From NCBI GenBank assembly GCA_025359505.1, contig JANYHH010000110.1, forward strand, positions 1 through 34,239: 34,239 bases of DNA, read 5' to 3'. A model generated the notes under the pieces. It searched no databases. It was not told the origin of the DNA and saw only the letters and a program-made list of their open reading frames with translations. Origin of the DNA: Deinococcales bacterium. Lineage in GTDB: Bacteria; Deinococcota; Deinococci; Deinococcales; JAAFIG01. Position numbers and translations under genes: made by a program. Below, in pieces: positions 15,809 to 23,358 of the stretch. Numbering within the stretch: position 1 is the first letter of the stretch; every line of letters starts with the position of its first letter.

Positions 15809-17269
15809 CTACGGCTTGCGGGCTGGTCTCAGCCGCTCGAGCGTGTCAACAGGCAGCAGGCTCAGCACGAAGATCAGCGCGGCGAGTGTGAGCCATAACC
15901 CCGCGTTGCCACCGCTGAGAAACGCCAGTGGTGCGAGGCTCGAGACGATGATCGGCAGTGCAAAACGCCTGCCGAGCGCGAGGATGCCCAGTGCAGCGGC
16001 GATGATCGCGCCGAGGCTCAGCGCGACTCCGGTCGGGATGTAGCCCATCAGCACGCTCGAGATGCCCAAACCCAGTGCCAGCGCGAGCGCGGCGAGCGCG
16101 AAGCGGGCTGGCTCGAGGTGAATGCGGCGTCGCCAGCCGTACAGCAGCGCCCACAGCAGTGCGCCCAAGAGGGCGAGCGGCGCGAAGACGTAGAGCTTGG
16201 TCAGTGTCTCGCGCAGGGATAACTCTGGGAAGGCGATCACGACGCTTTGCGAGGTGATGATGTTCTTTAAGTTCCACTCCAATACCCCCGTTTGATTCGT
16301 TGGGTAGAGGCTGCCGCGCAGGTACGAGACGCTGCGCGGCGAGTTGACGCGCAACTTGAAATCCTTGATCGGCTCGCGGCGTGCGCCAAACTGGTAACTC
16401 CACGTCTTCGCGCCTTGATTGCGGTACTTCACGACCACCTCGAGCTTGGCTTTGGCGTCCACACTGCCCGCCCAGATGTAGCCCTGCTCCAAATCGGCTT
16501 GATCCAATTTCTTGCCGTTGATGCTCATTTCAAAGTCCGAGAGCGTCCCCGAACCAGCGGGCAATGGGAACGTGAATTGCATCCGTGCGGGCGCGTCGTT
16601 CGGGTTGCTGAAACGGTACGTGCCAGTGAACGCGGCGCGGTAGTACGAGCGCCCCGCGCCGGTGTCCCCGAAGCTGAAATCCACACTGGTGTCAGCCGCC
16701 TCGAGCTTGACGGGACTGTTTTGTTCAATGGTGTACGTGCGGGTGTAGAGAATGCCGTTGCGGTCGCGCTTGAAACCGTCCTGCACGTCTTTCAGGCTGC
16801 CATTGTAGCTGATGTTCCCGAGGTAGCCATTGAGGGTCTGCTCGGCGTTGTTCCCGAGCCGCTTGGCGAAATCGGGCGGCAAGGTGAAGCTGCGCGTGAA
16901 CGTCACCGTGCTGGCAATCGAGACGCTTGGGCTGCTCTGCACGGTCTGCCCGCCAGACGGGTCTTCTAGTTTGGAATAGCGCGTGGTTTGCTGATTTTCA
17001 AAACGCAGGTTGATCGCCCGCTGCGCGACGGAGAGGATGAAGACACCGATCAACGCGCTCAGCCCCACAGCGCTCCATAGCGCTACGGTACGACCTCGAG
17101 CCGCGAACCAATCCCGCGCTTTTGAGAACGCGCTTTTGTCCAGCGCGTACAAACCCAGCGCCAGCACCAGCAGCGCCGCCGCGATCCACAGCCACGGCGC
17201 GAAGTTGATGACGGTCTCGAGCAGGCGATTGAAGAAGTTGAGGGCGCGTTCCAATGTGCTCTGCACCAT
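15809..17269 (-). CDS. Polytopic membrane protein with large extracytoplasmic domain
   Basis: 486 residues. Two N-terminal membrane helices (about 22-42 and 63-83) are followed by a beta-rich soluble region of about 270 residues, rich in strands such as RSYYRAAFTGTYRFSNPND and FTFPLPAGSGTLSDFEMSINGKKL. Five or more C-terminal hydrophobic segments (365-478) end in a basic tail. The arrangement recalls CreD-like proteins, but I cannot confirm the family. A clear AAGGAG precedes the ATG. Sensing or envelope maintenance is conceivable. Confidence 0.7.
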   Translation of the reverse strand: MVQSTLERALNFFNRLLETVINFAPWLWIAAALLVLALGLYALDKSAFSKARDWFAARGRTVALWSAVGLSALIGVFILSVAQRAINLRFENQQTTRYSKLEDPSGGQTVQSSPSVSIASTVTFTRSFTLPPDFAKRLGNNAEQTLNGYLGNISYNGSLKDVQDGFKRDRNGILYTRTYTIEQNSPVKLEAADTSVDFSFGDTGAGRSYYRAAFTGTYRFSNPNDAPARMQFTFPLPAGSGTLSDFEMSINGKKLDQADLEQGYIWAGSVDAKAKLEVVVKYRNQGAKTWSYQFGARREPIKDFKLRVNSPRSVSYLRGSLYPTNQTGVLEWNLKNIITSQSVVIAFPELSLRETLTKLYVFAPLALLGALLWALLYGWRRRIHLEPARFALAALALALGLGISSVLMGYIPTGVALSLGAIIAAALGILALGRRFALPIIVSSLAPLAFLSGGNAGLWLTLAALIFVLSLLPVDTLERLRPARKP

Positions 17270-17392
17270 GATAAAACTCCTTGCGGCTCGAGGTTTTCAG
17301 CGGCCCGAGCGGCTCGTATTGATGCTAACGATCGTTTCTGGCCCGCGTGAGAACCGCGCTTGGGTTGCGCCTCGAGCCGCTTCACAAATTCT

Positions 17393-18118
17393 TTAGGCCC
17401 AGTTGAACTCTTCGGGCAGCGGCGCTTCGACCTTGAACTCGAGCCGTTCGCCCGCGTGATCGATTTCCAACTCCAAAGTCATGGCGTGCAGGAACAGGCG
17501 TTTGTGTCCAGTGACCCTTGCGAACTCGCGGTTCCATTTGAAATCGCCGTAATTGCCATCATTGACAATCGGCAGCTTGCGCCGCGCACATTGCACGCGC
17601 AATTGGTGCATCTTGCCGGTTTGCGGCTCGAGCGATAAGAGTGATACGCCGTCACGACTTTTGTGCAGCAGTTGCATCTCAGTCACCGCGCTCGAGGGTG
17701 CGCCCGTCGCAATCGCGTGGCGGTTGTCTACGGCGCGTTTTAAGCCGTCGCGCTTTTCAATCCGCAAGCTGTCCGTCCACGTCTGGAGTTTCTGGCGCGG
17801 CGCACCGAAGACGAGGGCGCGATACGATTTTTTGACGGCTCGAGTTTGAAAGGCTTTCTTGACTTCCTTGGCTAGAATCTCGTCTTCCGCAAACAACAGC
17901 ACGCCGCTGGTCGCGCTGTCCAAGCGGTGCAGCAGCCACGCGCTGCCGCCGTCCCAGTCAAAGCGCTCCGCGTCCAAGTTGTACCCGCAGGTCAGAATTG
18001 CTCGAGGGTCGGCTGCCCCGTCGTTCGGGTGCGACAGCACGCCAGCGGGTTTCAGAAGCGCGACCAGTCCATCTTTGGCACGCAGCACGCGCACTCCTCG
18101 AGCCATCGGGAATTTCAT
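17393..18118 (-). CDS. RluA/RsuA-type RNA pseudouridine synthase
   Basis: 241 residues. The catalytic motif HRLDSATSG, with Asp at about residue 67, is that of the RluA superfamily. KSYRALVFG, LEPQTGKMHQLRVQCA and RLFLHAMTLEL are the other conserved blocks. There is no S4 domain, so it resembles short RluA-type enzymes acting on rRNA or tRNA; the target is unknown. The ATG at 18118 is favoured over the open frame to 18226 by a TAGAAT box 7 nt upstream. It is divergent from the yiaA-like gene. Confidence 0.9.
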   Translation of the reverse strand: MKFPMARGVRVLRAKDGLVALLKPAGVLSHPNDGAADPRAILTCGYNLDAERFDWDGGSAWLLHRLDSATSGVLLFAEDEILAKEVKKAFQTRAVKKSYRALVFGAPRQKLQTWTDSLRIEKRDGLKRAVDNRHAIATGAPSSAVTEMQLLHKSRDGVSLLSLEPQTGKMHQLRVQCARRKLPIVNDGNYGDFKWNREFARVTGHKRLFLHAMTLELEIDHAGERLEFKVEAPLPEEFNWA

Positions 18119-18125
18119 GGTGCGA

Positions 18126-18131
18126 ATTCTA
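18126..18131 (-). promoter_or_regulatory. Leaderless -10 box (TAGAAT)
   Basis: 7-nt spacer to the ATG of the pseudouridine synthase gene at 18118. Confidence 0.6.
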
Positions 18132-18188
18132 CCGCTAGGCGACGACTGGCTGGCGTGTTTTCCTAAACGCGGCGGACTCGGCATGAGG

Positions 18189-18194
18189 TAAGCT
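18189..18194 (+). promoter_or_regulatory. Leaderless -10 box (TAAGCT)
   Basis: 7-nt spacer to the ATG of the yiaA-like gene at 18202. Confidence 0.55.
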
Positions 18195-18201
18195 GCGCCG
18201 A

Positions 18202-18714
18202 ATGAATTCCTATCCGCAAAAACCATCGGCTGCGTTCATCGGCTCGGCGTGGGTCGCGCTGATTATCGGAATTCTGGCGTTCCTGATCGGCTTGTCAAAC
18301 TCCGGCATGACGATGATCGAGAAAGGCTACTACTTCACGTGCCTGATGTTCGGGTTGTTCGCGGCTGTATCGCTGCAAAAAAGCGTGCGTGACCGACTCG
18401 AGGGGATCGCCGTCACCGCGCTGTACTTCGGGCTGGCTTGGACGGCGGTCGGACTTTCGATCCTGCTGACGGCCGTGGCGTTGTGGAACTCAAGTTTGGA
18501 TTTGGCTTCCAAGGGCTTCTACGCGATGGCATACGTGCTGAGTTTGTTCGCGGCCGTGACCGTGCAAAAAAACGTTCGCGATGTCAACGCCAGCGAAACG
18601 GGGCTGGGAACGCAGCCACTGAATTTCGAGCGCCCACCACCGCCCCCAGAGCCGCGCCTGTCCGATCTCGAGCGGCTGTCGGTGGGTGACAAGCGCAGCC
18701 CGAGCGATTCGTAG
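18202..18714 (+). CDS. YiaA/YiaB-family inner membrane protein
   Basis: 170 residues with an internally duplicated two-helix unit: FIGSAWVALIIGILAFLIGL...KGYYFTCLMFGLFAAVSLQKSVRDR, repeated as YFGLAWTAVGLSILLTAVAL...KGFYAMAYVLSLFAAVTVQKNVRD. This duplication is the YiaA pattern; molecular role unknown. The C-terminal 40 residues are proline-rich and charged, probably cytoplasmic. A CTCGAG-stem terminator follows. Confidence 0.88.
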   Translation: MNSYPQKPSAAFIGSAWVALIIGILAFLIGLSNSGMTMIEKGYYFTCLMFGLFAAVSLQKSVRDRLEGIAVTALYFGLAWTAVGLSILLTAVALWNSSLDLASKGFYAMAYVLSLFAAVTVQKNVRDVNASETGLGTQPLNFERPPPPPEPRLSDLERLSVGDKRSPSDS

Positions 18715-18755
18715 AGCGACAGGCAAAGGGCGAAGGGAAGTTCAAAATCAGAAAG

Positions 18756-18788
18756 CCCCTCGAGCGTTCCATCACTCGAGGGGTTTTT
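18756..18788. terminator. Bidirectional terminator with CTCGAG in both arms
   Basis: 9-bp stem (18756-18764 with 18775-18783), each arm containing CTCGAG, 10-nt loop, then five T; A-runs on the other side allow use for the convergent minus-strand gene. Confidence 0.8.
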
Positions 18789-18836
18789 GGTTGTTGCAGT
18801 CCGCAGTTCCCTTTGCCTTTTGCCCTTTTCCCTACT

Positions 18837-20099
18837 TCAAAGATTCGCGTTCCAGACGGCGACCATTGCGTCCAGCGCTTCCTTGGCGGTTTTCTGCCCG
18901 AAGATCGCGGCTTCAACGTTGTCCTTGACGGCTTTGTTGAGCGTCGAGGCGTTGGGGACGATTGGCGTGAGTTCCTTAGCGTTACGCATCGTGATGCTGC
19001 CGACGTAGCGGCCCAGATCGGTCAGGTTGCTGCTGCCCTTGCCGCTGCCAAAATACGGGTCTCTGGCGGCTTTCAGGGTGGTCGGAAACACAGTGCCGAC
19101 GCGCTTGGCGAACGCCAGTTGCTGCGCGTCGTTGGTCAGCCACGCGGCCAGTGCAGCGCTGGCTTTGGGATCTTTCGTGCCGGTCGGCACGGCGTAAGCG
19201 AAGGTGCTGGCTTGCACGACTTGACCAGCGGCGATTGGGCTGGGGCCGATCACGGTGGTCTTGAAGATATTGATCGCGTCTTTTTCCAAACGCGGGATGA
19301 AGGTGATGCCGACCACACAGATGCCGAGCTTGCCAGCGGTGTAGAGGTTGAACGCCGCGCCGATGCCTTTCATCGTGTCCTCGGGGAAGACATCGGCTTT
19401 GCGTAGAGCGATGTAGCGGTTTAAGAGCGCGACGTGCGCGGGGCTGTTGAAAACCGCCTTTTTGCGGTCATTTGATAGAACGGGCAGACCCTCTTCTTGG
19501 AAGACCTTCAGCAAGTTGGCGCTGTCGATCAGCGGCGAGAAGCCGAACGCACCGGTTTTCTCGCGGATGGTTTTGGCCCACGCGATGATGCCGCCCTGCG
19601 TGCGCGGCAGGTCGGTTGGATCTAAGCCCGCTTTTTTGAGGATTTCGGTGTTAAAGAGCACGATGCGCGGGCTGGCGTAATCGGGCAGGCCGTAAACCTT
19701 GCCGTCGAAGGTGAAGGCTGCCAGCGCGGATTTCTGGTAGACATCCAGCACTTTTTTGTCCAGCAGTGTATTCAGCGGCTGCAACGCGCCCTGCTGCGCC
19801 AGTTCTAAAATCTGCGTGTTGTTCATCTGCACTGCATCTGGCGAGTTGCCGCTGGCAATGCCGGTCAGAACTTTTTGCTGAATCGCTGCTTGTGGCAAAT
19901 CCGTCCATTTGAGGTTTTGGCTTGGGTTGCCAGCGTTGTAGCGCTCCACCAGTGGATTGAAGTAATCCGCGAACGGTTGCAGGCTGGTGGTGACGAACTC
20001 GAGCTGCGCTTTTTGCTGCGCCCCGACTTGTGACAGGCTCAGTCCAGCGATGCCAGCGGCAACAGCGACGGTCAATCCAAATGCTTTTTTGAGATTCAT
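18837..20099 (-). CDS. Extracellular solute-binding protein, sugar ABC transporter type
   Basis: 420 residues. An N-terminal signal peptide (MNLKKAFGL...LSQVGAQ, cleavage near residue 27) is followed by a family 1 binding protein: AQLEFVTTSLQPFADYF, SGNSPDAVQMNNTQILELAQQG, KVYGLPDYASPRIVLFNTEILKKAGL and a helical C-terminus. Probable ligand is a sugar or oligosaccharide. No permease or ATPase gene adjoins it. AGGGGG-type Shine-Dalgarno 5-6 nt before the ATG at 20099. The gene has almost no CTCGAG (only near 20,000), unusual for this window. Confidence 0.88.
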   Translation of the reverse strand: MNLKKAFGLTVAVAAGIAGLSLSQVGAQQKAQLEFVTTSLQPFADYFNPLVERYNAGNPSQNLKWTDLPQAAIQQKVLTGIASGNSPDAVQMNNTQILELAQQGALQPLNTLLDKKVLDVYQKSALAAFTFDGKVYGLPDYASPRIVLFNTEILKKAGLDPTDLPRTQGGIIAWAKTIREKTGAFGFSPLIDSANLLKVFQEEGLPVLSNDRKKAVFNSPAHVALLNRYIALRKADVFPEDTMKGIGAAFNLYTAGKLGICVVGITFIPRLEKDAINIFKTTVIGPSPIAAGQVVQASTFAYAVPTGTKDPKASAALAAWLTNDAQQLAFAKRVGTVFPTTLKAARDPYFGSGKGSSNLTDLGRYVGSITMRNAKELTPIVPNASTLNKAVKDNVEAAIFGQKTAKEALDAMVAVWNANL

Positions 20100-20121
20100 A
20101 CTTTCCCCCTGTGTGAATTGG

Positions 20122-20171
20122 TTGACGCGCACTTTAACCCAGACAGCAGCCCTGAGTTAAAGGTGTGTCAA
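20122..20171. promoter_or_regulatory. Imperfect 20-bp inverted repeat upstream of the binding-protein gene
   Basis: Arms 20122-20142 and 20152-20171 share TTGAC...CTTTAAC..CAG with three substitutions and one gap, around a 9-nt centre. The minus-strand arm contains a perfect TTGACA (-35-like). A regulator operator covering the promoter of the minus-strand gene is plausible. Confidence 0.5.
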
Positions 20172-20203
20172 CAGGATGTCAGCGCGTCCCAGCTTTCACG
20201 GTG

Positions 20204-20209
20204 TAGAGT
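20204..20209 (+). promoter_or_regulatory. -10 box (TAGAGT) for the riboswitch transcript
   Basis: It would place transcription start near 20216, immediately before the TPP aptamer. Confidence 0.45.
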
Positions 20210-20216
20210 CCTCAGT

Positions 20217-20312
20217 GGTCAACGGGGGAGCTTCACGCCAGAAGCTGAGAACGTTTAAGGAACGTAAACCCCATGAACCTGACGCGGTTAATACCGCCGT
20301 AGGGAGCTTGCC
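20217..20312 (+). promoter_or_regulatory. TPP (THI-box) riboswitch
   Basis: The conserved elements appear in order: GGGGGAGC with local stem 20229-20234/20241-20246, GCTGAGA at 20244-20250, then CCATGAACCTGA, the GCGG/CCGC stem around TTAATA, and GTAGGGA at 20299-20305. This matches the thiamine pyrophosphate aptamer consensus, and it precedes a ThiB-like gene. Confidence 0.93.
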
Positions 20313-20426
20313 AAATGAACTCACACGTCACGCGCCGTTCACTCGAGGCTTCGCCGTCTCTTGAAGCTGCTGACCTGAGTTCACTCCTCGAGATGCAAAT
20401 TCTGCCGCTCGAGTGCTCTGTCTGGG

Positions 20427-20449
20427 TTCTCCTCTGACCAAGAGGAGAA
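20427..20449 (+). promoter_or_regulatory. Shine-Dalgarno-sequestering hairpin of the thiB riboswitch
   Basis: Perfect 9-bp stem (20427-20435 with 20441-20449) and 5-nt loop. The right arm is the AGAGGAGAA ribosome-binding site, ending 4 nt before the thiB ATG. It is a ready-made translational off-switch for the riboswitch 115 nt upstream. Confidence 0.8.
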
Positions 20450-20453
20450 ATGT

Positions 20454-21521
20454 ATGCAAAAGTTTTGGTTGGTTGGTCTGGTCGCCTCAAGCGCACTGAT
20501 GGCGGGATTCTCGAGCGCCGCGCCGCGCACGTTGACGGTCATCACGCACGATTCGTTCAATTTGGATAAGAAGCTGATTCAAGCTTTTGAGCGCACGAAT
20601 AACTTGCGGGTCGCGTTCGTCAAAGGCGGCGACGCGGGCGCGATGACCAACAAGTTGATCCTGACGAAGAAAACCCCGCTGGCCGATGTCGCTTACGGCA
20701 TCGACAACACGCTGCTTGGCAAAGCGCTCAGTGCGAACATCCTCGAGTCGTACAAACCCAAGTCCGCTGCACTGATCGTAAAAGAGTACCGTCTTGACCC
20801 CGCGTGGCACATCACGCCGATTGATTACGGTTTCGTCGCGCTCAATTACGACAAAGCGTGGTTTGCGGTGAACAACAAAGCGCTTCCGCAACGGCTCGAG
20901 GATCTGACTAAACCAGAATGGAGAGGCTTGCTGGCGATGCCTAACCCGGCGACCTCGAGTACGGGCTTGGCGTTCTACTTGGCGACCATCAAGCAACTCG
21001 GTGAGCGCGGGGCATTCAATTTCTGGGCGGGTTTGCGCGACAACGGCGTCAAAATCACCGCTGGTTGGGACGCCGCGTACTACACGGAGTTCACCAGAAA
21101 CGGCGGCTCGCGCCCAATCGTGGTCAGTTACGCCTCGAGTCCAGCCGCTGAAATCTTTTACAGTGACCAGAAACTGGATGACGCCCCGACCGCCAATCTG
21201 CTGCTGCCCGGCTCGAGCTTCCTGCAAATCGAGGGCGTGGCGGTGCTGCGTGGCGCGAAAAATCCAGACCTCGCGCAAAAATTCGTGGACTTCATGCTGA
21301 CCACTCCCGTGCAGAGCGATATCCCAACGCAGATGTGGGTCTACCCAGTCATGCCCAACATCAAGCTCAACGCCGTTTACCGCTTCGCCGATCAGCCGAC
21401 GGGTCAGCAAATCGCTGTGCTGCAACCCGCGACAATCACTGCCAACAGTGCGCGTTGGCTCGAGAACTGGACGCGGGTCGTGCAGCGCGGTGCGAACCCC
21501 GCGACGCTGCCATTGAAATAG
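20454..21521 (+). CDS. thiB: Thiamine ABC transporter substrate-binding protein
   Basis: 355 residues. Signal peptide 1-23 (MQKFWLVGLVASSALMAGFSSAA). LTVITHDSFNLDKKLIQAFERTNN, then ADVAYGIDNTLLGKAL and ITPIDYGFVALNYDK, match the ThiB/TbpA thiamine-binding family, and the riboswitch supports thiamine, TPP or a precursor as ligand. The AGGAGA ribosome-binding site lies in a hairpin. It is separated from thiP by a foldback repeat. Confidence 0.92.
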   Translation: MQKFWLVGLVASSALMAGFSSAAPRTLTVITHDSFNLDKKLIQAFERTNNLRVAFVKGGDAGAMTNKLILTKKTPLADVAYGIDNTLLGKALSANILESYKPKSAALIVKEYRLDPAWHITPIDYGFVALNYDKAWFAVNNKALPQRLEDLTKPEWRGLLAMPNPATSSTGLAFYLATIKQLGERGAFNFWAGLRDNGVKITAGWDAAYYTEFTRNGGSRPIVVSYASSPAAEIFYSDQKLDDAPTANLLLPGSSFLQIEGVAVLRGAKNPDLAQKFVDFMLTTPVQSDIPTQMWVYPVMPNIKLNAVYRFADQPTGQQIAVLQPATITANSARWLENWTRVVQRGANPATLPLK

Positions 21522-21539
21522 CTCGAGTCAAAAGGGTTT

Positions 21540-21693
21540 TCGCCTCTCCCTGCGGGAGAGGCCGCCGAAGGCGGGTGAGGGGGTGAGCGTAGCGAATGCT
21601 TTTGACGTTGACGTGTAAGGTCAAGGGCAACTCGCTGCGCTCACCCCCCTCACCCGCCGCTTGCGCGACGGCCTCTCCCGCAGGGAGAGGCGA
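21540..21693. repeat. Foldback (MITE-like) repeat between thiB and thiP
   Basis: Two inverted arms of about 55 bp (21540-21596 and 21631-21693) surround a 35-bp centre with TTGACGTTGAC...GGTCAA. Each end carries its own palindrome (CCTCTCCC/GGGAGAGG). Related copies lie at 15666-15803 and probably 1-60. It ends 24 bp before the thiP start, so a transcript would form a very long hairpin. Confidence 0.85.
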
Positions 21694-21717
21694 ACAGGCA
21701 CTTACGCAGGAGCCTTC

Positions 21718-23259
21718 ATGAACTCACCTGCCTCGAGTTACGCGCTCGCCTTACCCTTGCTGCTCGCGCTGGGCGTGCTGGTTGTTTACCCAATCGCACT
21801 GCTGCTCTCCACTACACCGCTGCTCGAGGTCTGGACGGATTCGTACTTGTGGGGGCGCTTGGGTTGGACATTGCTGCAAGCGCTCGTCTCGAGTGTGCTG
21901 ACCGCGCTGCTCGGTGGCAGTGCGGGGCTGGTCTTCGCCCGCTTCGAGTTTCGGGGACGCCGTATTTTGGAGGCGCTGCTGGGATTGCCGTTCGTCGTGC
22001 CGGTGATCGTCGCGGGGATCGGTTTTCTGGCATTGTTCGGCCCCCGGGGCTGGGTGGTGAATCTGAGTGAGACGCCGTACTTGATGCTTTTGGCGAACGT
22101 TTTTTACAATTACGGCATCGTGGCCAGAAGCGTCTCGAGCGCGGTGTCAGGCATGGATCGTGACCTTGAAAATGCAGCGCGGCTCGAGGGGGCGAGTTCG
22201 TTTCAAGTGCTGTGTTTCGTGACGCTGCCGTTCGCGTTGCCCGCGCTGTACTCCAGCGCTGGGTTGGTGTTCCTGTACTGCTTTGCGAGTTTCGGCGTGC
22301 CACTCTTGCTCGCACGTCCGCAGTACGCGACGCTCGAGGTCGAAATCTATCAAGCGGTGCAGCGCCTCGATCTGGGTACGGCTGGGGCGCTTACGGTAGC
22401 GCAACTCATCATTGCAGGCGTGGCGACGCTGCTGTACACGGGCGCTCAAGCGCGGGCTTCTGGGCTGGCGCTGACGGGTAGCACCTCTCGAGTTCGGAGT
22501 CGCGGGTTGTCTCGAGTCTGGCTGGCGCTGCACATCGCGTTCGCGCTGACCCTGACGCTCGCGCCGCTGATTGCGGTGCTGTGGCGCAGCGTGCAGAGTG
22601 CCAGTGGCACATTGACCTTCGCGCATTACCTCGCCCTGCTCGAGCCAAGCACGGGCATTTACTCGAGCGATCTGGGGCTGGCGATCTTCAACAATTTGCG
22701 CTTCGCTGGACTGGCGCTGCTGATCGCCGTGCCGCTCGGGGTGACGCACGCTTTCGCGGTTTGGCGGACGCGCTCGAGAATATTAGATGCGCTCTCCTTG
22801 TTGCCGCTGATGGTCAGCGCGACGCTGCTCGGCGTGGCGTACATCGTGACCTTCTCAGCCCAAATCTCTTCGCTGTGGCTGCTGATCGCAGCCTACGCCC
22901 TGACCGCGTACCCGTTCGTCACTCGAGCCGCGCTCACCGCCCTTCGCGCCCTCGAGCCGCATATCTTAGAGGCGGCCCGCGTGGATGGCGCTGGTGGCTG
23001 GGCGCTGCTGCGGCTCGTCGTATTTCCAATGATCGCCCCAGCCTTGCGGGTCGGCGTGGCCTTCGCCTTTGCCGTGGTGATCGGCGAGTTCGGCGCGACG
23101 CTGATTTTGCAGCGTCCCGAATGGACGACGTTGACAACGCTGATCTTCGCTAAGCTCTCGCGCCCCGCTGGTCTGGGAGAAGCCAGCGCCCTCTCGAGCC
23201 TGCTGTTGTTGCTGACCGCGACTGGGTTCTGGGTGATTGGGCGCAGCCGCTCGAGTTGA
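21718..23259 (+). CDS. thiP: Thiamine ABC transporter permease
   Basis: 513 residues, about twelve membrane segments. It is a fused dimeric permease: two EAA loops that dock the ATPase, the first in LENAARLEGASSFQVLCFVTLPFALPAL and the second in LEAARVDGAGGWALLRLVVFPMIAPAL. This matches ThiP, and synteny with thiB supports thiamine. The ATG at 21718 follows CAGGAG and lies just beyond the repeat; the upstream open frame is repeat sequence. No thiQ ATPase follows; the next gene is on the other strand. Confidence 0.92.
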   Translation: MNSPASSYALALPLLLALGVLVVYPIALLLSTTPLLEVWTDSYLWGRLGWTLLQALVSSVLTALLGGSAGLVFARFEFRGRRILEALLGLPFVVPVIVAGIGFLALFGPRGWVVNLSETPYLMLLANVFYNYGIVARSVSSAVSGMDRDLENAARLEGASSFQVLCFVTLPFALPALYSSAGLVFLYCFASFGVPLLLARPQYATLEVEIYQAVQRLDLGTAGALTVAQLIIAGVATLLYTGAQARASGLALTGSTSRVRSRGLSRVWLALHIAFALTLTLAPLIAVLWRSVQSASGTLTFAHYLALLEPSTGIYSSDLGLAIFNNLRFAGLALLIAVPLGVTHAFAVWRTRSRILDALSLLPLMVSATLLGVAYIVTFSAQISSLWLLIAAYALTAYPFVTRAALTALRALEPHILEAARVDGAGGWALLRLVVFPMIAPALRVGVAFAFAVVIGEFGATLILQRPEWTTLTTLIFAKLSRPAGLGEASALSSLLLLLTATGFWVIGRSRSS

Positions 23260-23313
23260 ACGATGTTCTCAAAGGGGAAAGGCTTGCCTCTCCCCTCACC
23301 TCGAGACCGAACC

Positions 23314-23340
23314 AAAAAACGCGGCCCACAGGGGCCGCGT
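23314..23340 (-). terminator. Terminator for the amino-acid-type binding-protein gene
   Basis: 9-bp stem (23319-23327 with 23332-23340), ACAG loop; on the minus strand it is followed by six T (plus-strand A-run 23314-23319). It also lies just downstream of thiP. Confidence 0.8.
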
Positions 23341-23358
23341 CGCTCGAGCTACAAAAGT

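Noticed and set aside
16292-16969. 225-codon plus-strand frame opposite the membrane-protein gene
   Set aside because: Shadow; the minus-strand protein has coherent membrane topology and a Shine-Dalgarno.
20176-20364. 62-codon frame across the riboswitch
   Set aside because: It covers the TPP aptamer, whose RNA consensus explains the sequence.
21541-21693. CRISPR array in the repeated spacer near thiP
   Set aside because: Only inverted arms of one element and distant copies; no regularly spaced short repeats or spacers.
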